Assembly (NCBI GenBank): GCA_039105265.1
Contig: JAPFFF010000006.1
Coordinates: 1,798,001-1,862,000 of the forward strand
Source: Tritrichomonas musculus
Lineage: Eukaryota; Parabasalia; Tritrichomonadida; Tritrichomonadidae
Length of the DNA stretch: 64,000 nucleotides
Direction: 5' to 3'
Positions within the stretch are counted from its first letter, which is position 1. Every line of letters begins with the position of its first letter. Below, one piece after another: positions 58,290 through 64,000 of this stretch. A model generated the notes under the pieces. It had not been told where the DNA came from. It made no database searches and saw nothing but the letters and a program-made list of their open reading frames with translations. The position numbers and the translations under genes are program-made.

Positions 58290-61200
58290 TCATTTCGATT
58301 CTATACTGTAGCTTATGAATAGCCTCTTTACTGGGGGCCTCGAAGAAACCGCCACTTCATATCTCATGACAATTTTGATAAAATGTGAAATATTCGAATT
58401 TTCATTCAATTTCAGTGCACTTTTCAAGGCAGCACAGACTGCATTTGGTCGAACACTGCACTCATTCAAAATTTTCAAAAATTCAATGAGTCCCTTCAAA
58501 ATAAACTTTCCAGTGAGAATGGCGAAATAGTTACGGTTATTGGCCAATTTCAATCTCGAATATTTTTCCAAAGGAAAAGAAAGCTCAATCAATTTTGTGA
58601 GCGTTTTTAACAGTTCACAACCGACAAGATTGAATCCATTCAAATTTTTCAAAGGAGAAATTGCATTTTCAATACAACGATACAATTCCTCGTGTTTTGA
58701 GAGGATTGATGATATCACATCACAATGGTAAACAAAAATATTTCTGAGGATTTTCCATGATGCTCTCAAAACCTCAGAATTTTCAGAAAAAGTCAAAAAG
58801 TGGAAAATATTTCTGATTTTTTCAGAAGTATTGAAAAAGTCAAAAGATGAACTTGACTTCATTAGAAGTGAGAAGGAACGAAGCTCAGAAGAAAGCATCT
58901 TCCAGTCTCCTTCGTAAGGAATGTAAGCGTAGAGGAGGCCCTGCAGCGTCATCACATTCAATAGCCACTGGTTGCAGTTGTCAGAGTCAATCGAATGCAC
59001 AGCAAAACGAAGAATGCTCTCAACAAGGGAGACGTGAAGATAAGAGTCAATCAGATACTTCGTCAGGTGCTGGAAGAATCGAATCAGCCATTCAAAATCA
59101 GTCACTTTAAAAACGCCAATTTTTGAGAGCTTTTGAATGTCAGCTTTAAATAGAAGATTGGCGAAGTGGATCAACTCAGGTGAATCAGAAAGGCCAAATT
59201 TTATATGCACTTTATATTCAGTGAAATCTATCAAAAACTGGCGACACATCTGACAATCAAATAAGATATCAGTTATCAACTTTTTGAATACTTTATATCG
59301 ACAATTTTGTGAGATGAATCTAAGAAAGTAAAAACCGTTGGGACACACATAACCAGAGACATTGTAAAGTATTGAAATTTTGAATACCTTTATAATCAGC
59401 TCAAAGAAAGAGTCACAGATGAACTCGTCAGAAAGAGTGTCCGAGAAATCAGACGATAACGATGTGCTTGTCTGAGAAACGGTTGGAATCAAATTGAATG
59501 TTTTACAAACCAAAGAATTTGGCATTATTAACGTCAAATTTGAAAGGCTTGAATTTTCTTTCAAAGGTGAATCAAATTCACCATAAGAATGAGCCAAATG
59601 TTCATCTTTATGATGAAGTGAAGTGATATCATTTTCAATATCATTCAAATTTGAATTATCTTGATCGTTCTGACTTTTTTCTTTGCTGCTGCTTCCTGAG
59701 CCATCTTCGCGATCACTCTGACAAGTGTCACTTTTTTCACTAAATAAAAGTGACAGGTTCTCTTTGATCGTCAACAGGAAATTGAAAGGAAACTTTTTCT
59801 TTTCTGCAAGTCTGTGGAAAGAATTCTTGTAGAACAGTGCTCTGTTTGAAAAAGTTTCAGCAGCCTTTGAAATCTTATCGTTATCGTTTTGAATTAAACC
59901 GAAAATACGATAGATAACGTCCGACAGGTGCCACTGGACGAGGAGGCCGTGGATTTCACGCAAATCAAGCTTAAATATAATTTCAGGTGTAAGGTGAAAA
60001 TTTTCACCATAGCCGTTTATATTTAGAAAAATGTCATTTTCATCAAAAGGCTCAATTATTTGAATACTTATCAATGGCGATGAAGATGGAATGAAATATG
60101 AAAGAAAAATGGCAATTTTATAGATAAAAAGATTGCTGTTCAGCAAGTTCTGAAAAAGTTCGTTATTGTGATTTGCTATTACATATTCAAAAATTATTTT
60201 ACAGTGTTCATCTGATATCTGATCTTCATTTAAGTCAAGTAAAAATAAAAATTCCATAACTGAAACATTATCATCATTACTGTCTAATATTGGAGGTAAA
60301 TACGAGTTCCGAATAGGATAAAAACATCCATAATTAATTAAATCGGTAAAAGTGGAGGTTTTGCTAGAAGGTTGAATTGGAACATCATTTAAATGAAAAT
60401 AGTGTAAATTTTTTAATGCTTGTGAAAGTGCTTCTTTTGAATTTTGATCATTGTCGAATTTGCATTTAGAATTAATTTTAACCGCATCAAAAAAAGAATT
60501 ATTGTTGAAGATTTTTAAAGGAATTAAAGTTGAATCATTTTGATTTATGATTTTTGTATTATCATTTGGATATATTTCAATATTATATTTGAGATGAAAT
60601 GAAATTGGATGATTAATAAAATCAAAATCGATTTTAGTTAATTTGTCTTTATCATTATCCAAATAATCTTGAGAAAAAATTGTAATTTCTTCATCATTTT
60701 GAATATTTTGATTATTATTTAGTATTTCATCTTCACCATTGCAATTATTATCATTAGTGTCATCATCATTATTGTCATTTTTGTCATTAAAATTATTATT
60801 TATATCATCATTGCTAGTTTCATTTTTATCATTAAAACTATTATTTATATCATCACTGCTAGAACTATCTTTTTTTGGCGGATGAGGAAATGGTTTCCAA
60901 AAATGCGATTTTTCTCTTCTTATATTTTTATTTATAGAATGGTTTTTACTAGGAATGCGACGAATATTGGAAATTGAATCAAAACTATTTGGCGCAGCAC
61001 TTAAATATAAGGACCTTTCTTCATTTTCATTATTCTTAGAGATAAAATTATGTGCACATTCATTTAAAATTTCAGTACATATTGTATACCATTTATTAAC
61101 TGCAATAAAAAAATCATCGAAACATTGAAAAAAATCAGGTTCAGGAAAAGGTGGAATCAACCATCCTATCCATTTTTTGATAGATGATATATGCTCTGAA

Positions 61201-61634
61201 ACCAAATTTGACTTATTTTTAATATTCTCTTTTAAAAAAGTCGAATCATTGAATCTTAATCCATCAATTAGAATTTTTTCAATTTTAAGAAATTGCTCAG
61301 AAGTGATTAGATTTTTCTTACGACCTGATATTTTATGCCTAAAAGGACGCCTGTAAAAAAGTGAAATGGTTGTTGGCAATAAGCATCTAGAAAAACTAGA
61401 TTCCATTGATATATACCACTTTTTCATGCTGTAAGAATATTCTCTATATGATTTAAAGTCTTGAGAGATTGGAATTTTTGGTAAAGGTAATTGGAAAAAT
61501 GAATACGATGGCATAAATTCATTATATTGGATGTTAAATTGATTTCCGAATCCATCAATAAGCGGATATTCTAAGATAAAATTATGATCTGAAGGCTCTT
61601 TGTTATTGTTTTTGGATGATTCATCATCATCCAT
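58290..61634 (-). CDS. unrecognised 1114-aa protein
   Basis: A single frame of 1,114 residues starts at the ATG on 61634. The N-terminal ~230 residues are of normal complexity (LPLPKIPISQDFKSYREYSY region). Residues ~255-310 are Asn/Asp-rich low complexity, and there is a second acidic/serine block at ~640-690. The C-terminal ~400 residues are helical and Leu/Phe-rich in ARM/HEAT style (KTLTKLIELSFPLEKYSRL, LKGLIEFLKILNECSV). No catalytic motif, signal peptide or membrane span is evident. The first ATG is 90 bp from the divergent Rab gene. The family was not recognised. Confidence 0.75.
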   Translation of the reverse strand: MDDDESSKNNNKEPSDHNFILEYPLIDGFGNQFNIQYNEFMPSYSFFQLPLPKIPISQDFKSYREYSYSMKKWYISMESSFSRCLLPTTISLFYRRPFRHKISGRKKNLITSEQFLKIEKILIDGLRFNDSTFLKENIKNKSNLVSEHISSIKKWIGWLIPPFPEPDFFQCFDDFFIAVNKWYTICTEILNECAHNFISKNNENEERSLYLSAAPNSFDSISNIRRIPSKNHSINKNIRREKSHFWKPFPHPPKKDSSSSDDINNSFNDKNETSNDDINNNFNDKNDNNDDDTNDNNCNGEDEILNNNQNIQNDEEITIFSQDYLDNDKDKLTKIDFDFINHPISFHLKYNIEIYPNDNTKIINQNDSTLIPLKIFNNNSFFDAVKINSKCKFDNDQNSKEALSQALKNLHYFHLNDVPIQPSSKTSTFTDLINYGCFYPIRNSYLPPILDSNDDNVSVMEFLFLLDLNEDQISDEHCKIIFEYVIANHNNELFQNLLNSNLFIYKIAIFLSYFIPSSSPLISIQIIEPFDENDIFLNINGYGENFHLTPEIIFKLDLREIHGLLVQWHLSDVIYRIFGLIQNDNDKISKAAETFSNRALFYKNSFHRLAEKKKFPFNFLLTIKENLSLLFSEKSDTCQSDREDGSGSSSKEKSQNDQDNSNLNDIENDITSLHHKDEHLAHSYGEFDSPLKENSSLSNLTLIMPNSLVCKTFNLIPTVSQTSTSLSSDFSDTLSDEFICDSFFELIIKVFKISILYNVSGYVCPNGFYFLRFISQNCRYKVFKKLITDILFDCQMCRQFLIDFTEYKVHIKFGLSDSPELIHFANLLFKADIQKLSKIGVFKVTDFEWLIRFFQHLTKYLIDSYLHVSLVESILRFAVHSIDSDNCNQWLLNVMTLQGLLYAYIPYEGDWKMLSSELRSFSLLMKSSSSFDFFNTSEKIRNIFHFLTFSENSEVLRASWKILRNIFVYHCDVISSILSKHEELYRCIENAISPLKNLNGFNLVGCELLKTLTKLIELSFPLEKYSRLKLANNRNYFAILTGKFILKGLIEFLKILNECSVRPNAVCAALKSALKLNENSNISHFIKIVMRYEVAVSSRPPVKRLFISYSIESK

Positions 61635-61723
61635 ATATTATTAAACTTTTTTAGAAGATAAATGTTCATTAGATATAATATTAGTTTTCAAAAAGTTGAT
61701 ATATGTTTTAAAATTGATAGTAA

Positions 61724-62323
61724 ATGGATGATACCGAAATCAAAGTTGTTGTGCTAGGACAAACTGATGTCGGGAAAACATGCATCGTTAGTTATTTAAT
61801 AAATGGAAAATTTGATAACAGTGTTTCTCCAACTCTTGGAGCATCGTTTGCTTCAAAAACGATTAAAGTTAATGATCAAAATGTTGTCCTTCAAATTTGG
61901 GATACAGCTGGACAGGAGAGATTTAGAGTACTTACGCCAATGTATTACAGAGGTGCTCATGCAGCACTTGTTGTTTATTCCATAACTGACGATTCATCCT
62001 TCCAAGAAGTTGATTATTGGTTCCGTAGTATAAAAGAAAACAATGGATCAACTGCTTCACTTTATTTAATTGGAAATAAATCTGATCTTGAAAGTGACAG
62101 AACTGTAACAGAAGACCAAGGAAGAGAAAAGGCAAAAAATTATAAAGCTGAATTTTTCGAGACTTCTGCACTCACTGGTGATGGTGTTGAGGAGCTATTT
62201 ATGACTCTAGCAAAAAGATATCTTGAAGGGATGCAAGTAGATCAGGAAGAAAACAGAAATGCAGATCAAAAAACAGTCGATGTTAAAAATGATGCAAATC
62301 AAAAGAAGTCTAAATGCTGTTAA
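61724..62323 (+). CDS. Rab-family small GTPase
   Basis: The protein has 199 residues. The G motifs are complete: GQTDVGKT (~12-19), an effector loop with TLGASFASK, WDTAGQERFR (~59-68), NKSD (~119-122) and ETSALTGDG (~146). The C-terminus KKSKCC is a double-cysteine geranylgeranylation signal. The switch region (SPTLGASFASKTI) and YYRGAHAALVVYSITD point to the Rab5/Rab22-like side of the family, so an endosomal role is likely (inference). The intact Gln in DTAGQE predicts normal GTP hydrolysis. Confidence 0.92.
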   Translation: MDDTEIKVVVLGQTDVGKTCIVSYLINGKFDNSVSPTLGASFASKTIKVNDQNVVLQIWDTAGQERFRVLTPMYYRGAHAALVVYSITDDSSFQEVDYWFRSIKENNGSTASLYLIGNKSDLESDRTVTEDQGREKAKNYKAEFFETSALTGDGVEELFMTLAKRYLEGMQVDQEENRNADQKTVDVKNDANQKKSKCC

Positions 62324-62518
62324 TTATAAAAATTATATGATTTAGATCATATATAATAACTGTGTTAAATCATAATTGTCATTAATCAAACTAGTAAGGT
62401 TCCACTTTCTCTCTGAAATTCATCGAAATTGTAATGAATAATAGTAAAAAAATATAACAAAATATGAAAGTTCTATTTATTTTCAAACAATCAATACAGA
62501 TAAATCATAAAAAAAAAA

Positions 62519-63196
62519 TTAATCCGTTAAATCCGTCTCATCATCTCCTTCTTCTCTTGAACTCATCAGCCAATCAGGAAGTAATCTTTTTCGTTTGAGC
62601 GCTTTTTTAAGCATTTTTCGAAGCGCGTCTTCGAGTCCCTGAGTAGTAACTGCGCTTGTTTCAAAATAACGAGAATTAAGTCTCTCCGCTGTTGCAATTG
62701 CATCTTCAAATTTAACTTCCCTTGGATTTTTCCATGAATCAATCTTTGTACCAAAAATTGCAACATCACATGGAGCACCAACCCAGTTCCTTGCATCTGT
62801 TACGAAACTTGGAACAGATTCAAAACTTTTAGCATTGGTTACATCGAAAACAACAACAACAACATCTGCATCTGTGAAAAAAATTGGCAAAATCGATCTA
62901 TATTGGGAATTTCCCGCTGTATCCCAAACTTCTAATTCGACATTTGCACCTGGAAGGAGCCTATGGCACGTTTTATAATCAGATCCTATCGTTATAAAAT
63001 AACTTTCGCTGTAAGTATCATTTATTATTCTATCAAAAAGTTTTGTTTTTCCAGTCTTTTCATCACCACAAATAACAAGTTTCAACTTTTGAACAGGAAG
63101 ATCATCAGGATCTATTGAAGTTGCAGCTTTCATAATGCTTTGGCCATTTCTCAAAAACCCTCTAAGGGTATCTTTAATTGATATGCTCATATTCAT
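62519..63196 (-). CDS. atypical Rab/Ras-like GTPase without lipid anchor
   Basis: The 225-residue protein has a ~33-residue N-terminal extension. The P-loop GDEKTGKT (~42-49) is intact. Switch II reads DTAGNSQYR (~92), replacing the catalytic Gln by Asn. The G4 motif reads TKID rather than NKxD (~149), and G5 is FETSAVT (~177). The C-terminus is basic, then acidic (KRKRLLPDWL, ending DDETDLTD), and carries no Cys, so it cannot be prenylated. The protein therefore probably has slow hydrolysis and altered nucleotide handling, and acts in a soluble or protein-bound form (inference). Confidence 0.8.
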   Translation of the reverse strand: MNMSISIKDTLRGFLRNGQSIMKAATSIDPDDLPVQKLKLVICGDEKTGKTKLFDRIINDTYSESYFITIGSDYKTCHRLLPGANVELEVWDTAGNSQYRSILPIFFTDADVVVVVFDVTNAKSFESVPSFVTDARNWVGAPCDVAIFGTKIDSWKNPREVKFEDAIATAERLNSRYFETSAVTTQGLEDALRKMLKKALKRKRLLPDWLMSSREEGDDETDLTD

Positions 63197-63272
63197 TTTT
63201 TTAAAATTTTAATATTCGTTTATGGTAAATTTTAAAGGTCAATTCTGATAACGAACAAATAAACAGATTTTA

Positions 63273-64000
63273 ATGAAATCAAAGCAGAACTCATGGGATC
63301 TACTCGAAATTGTGAAAGACATATTATCTGATTCTGCTGATCCCAAAATATTTTCTGAAGCATATCATATTGATGGAACATCAATCAAAGATTTTCCTCC
63401 CAAGGCACAAGAATTTGTTTATGAAGCACGAGAAAAATTTTTTCGATCAGGAGAAGATGAATTTCACTTAGATGTTGATCTAAAAAATGATCATAAATTT
63501 GAAAGTAAAAAATCAATTACTCCTGAAGTTATTAACCAAATTCGGCCGCTTTTTGCTGCTGAATACTTGAAACATATAGGAATGGCAAATTCAGCTGTTG
63601 CAATCAAACACGCTCAGAAACTTCTTCCATTAACACCTGACAATTTTGAAATACACACACGAAAGAAAGGATACAATTCTGACCAGATGATCATTTACCA
63701 AAATCCAAAAATTCCAGCAAAACAAAGTAAAACACGAAATGAAATGGCTCAGAAATGTCAAACAATTCGTCGTAACTTCTTAAAGATATGGGATCAAATT
63801 GATCGTCAATTTCCAACCGAAATAAGAAAACCGCTGCCTCGGCCGTTTATACCAGAATCGCGTATTGGTTCAGCTAAAATATTAAGACAAGATGCAACTG
63901 CAAAAATTCACTGTCCATCAACTATTCCAAATGAAAAATTGAAAAATAGGAAAAAACCTCAAACTAATCCATTTGTTGCTCAATTCAATCTTAATTTACC
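63273..64000 (+). CDS. unrecognised protein, 3' part beyond window
   Basis: From the ATG at 63273 a frame stays open to the window end, giving 242 codons. The protein starts MKSKQNSWDLLEIVKDILSD and has a soluble, mixed composition with a helical N-terminal half (for example PEVINQIRPLFAAEYLKHI) and a basic, Pro-rich later part (RKPLPRPFIPESRIGSAKIL). No domain is recognised in the visible part. It is divergent from the atypical GTPase gene, with 76 bp between the starts. Confidence 0.7.
   Translation, partial: MKSKQNSWDLLEIVKDILSDSADPKIFSEAYHIDGTSIKDFPPKAQEFVYEAREKFFRSGEDEFHLDVDLKNDHKFESKKSITPEVINQIRPLFAAEYLKHIGMANSAVAIKHAQKLLPLTPDNFEIHTRKKGYNSDQMIIYQNPKIPAKQSKTRNEMAQKCQTIRRNFLKIWDQIDRQFPTEIRKPLPRPFIPESRIGSAKILRQDATAKIHCPSTIPNEKLKNRKKPQTNPFVAQFNLNL

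Noticed and set aside
58315-59110. Plus-strand frames opposite the 1114-aa gene
   Set aside because: They are shadows of the long minus-strand frame, with unnatural Ser/Gln/Arg-rich text and no domain.
1-64000. tRNA, rRNA, CRISPR or spliceosomal introns
   Set aside because: No GC-rich cloverleaf, rRNA block or regularly spaced repeat-spacer array was seen. No gene needed an intron, and the trichomonad-type 3' intron signal ACTAACACACAG was not found in the relevant strand of any gene.

Overview
The window looks like nuclear DNA of a parabasalid flagellate, most probably Tritrichomonas (T. foetus or a close relative). This is inference from content. The DNA is very AT-rich, the genes appear intronless with short spacers, there is an [FeFe]-hydrogenase with a hydrogenosome-type presequence, trichomonad-style repeat families are present, and a Maverick/Polinton-related element is inserted. 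No search could be run, so all family names rest on motifs read by eye.  Layout: (1) 1-14.4 kb is a dense housekeeping block: an acidic heptad-repeat protein cut by the left edge, a Sfi1-like centrin-binding protein, an unrecognised helical protein, an L-type lectin cargo receptor, a small ER-type membrane protein, an RBM26/27-like RNA-binding protein, a double AAA ATPase, a Tctex1-type dynein light chain, an ArfGAP with GGFGQQ repeats and an SGT1-like co-chaperone. (2) 14.4-17.4 kb is gene-poor, with two inverted-repeat units. (3) 17.4-23.5 kb holds Trm1 tRNA methyltransferase, a UBE2J/Ubc6-type E2, a DEAD-box helicase and a pseudokinase. (4) 23.5-26.6 kb is AT-rich spacer, then the hydrogenosomal [FeFe]-hydrogenase (26.6-28.0 kb). 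(5) 28.0-41.0 kb is a 13-kb desert without an intact host gene, packed with short TIR units (several with TA flanks), tandem repeats, palindromes and gene remnants. (6) 40.7-48.1 kb is a nested structure: an older TIR element into which a young, whole-looking 6.9-kb protein-primed DNA polymerase element has inserted. (7) 48.3-64 kb is again gene-dense: an RRM/RS protein, a coiled-coil protein, a nitroreductase, a saposin-like secreted protein, a CAMK-type kinase, a PP2A B56-like subunit, a large unrecognised protein, a Rab, an atypical small GTPase and a gene running off the right edge.  The most interesting object is the 6.88-kb element at 40987-47866. It has about 370-400 bp terminal inverted repeats that are essentially identical outside one small block. 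Its polymerase carries an OTU-like N-terminal region, a complete set of family-B exonuclease and polymerase motifs, and an HNH-type zinc nuclease module between them. It also carries a small basic-region protein and a 126-aa orphan. No capsid, ATPase, protease or integrase gene was recognised. The polymerase and the orphan both begin at the inner edge of a terminal repeat, so the repeats supply both promoters and start codons. Small palindromic modules sit inside the terminal repeats and, in frame, inside two of the genes.
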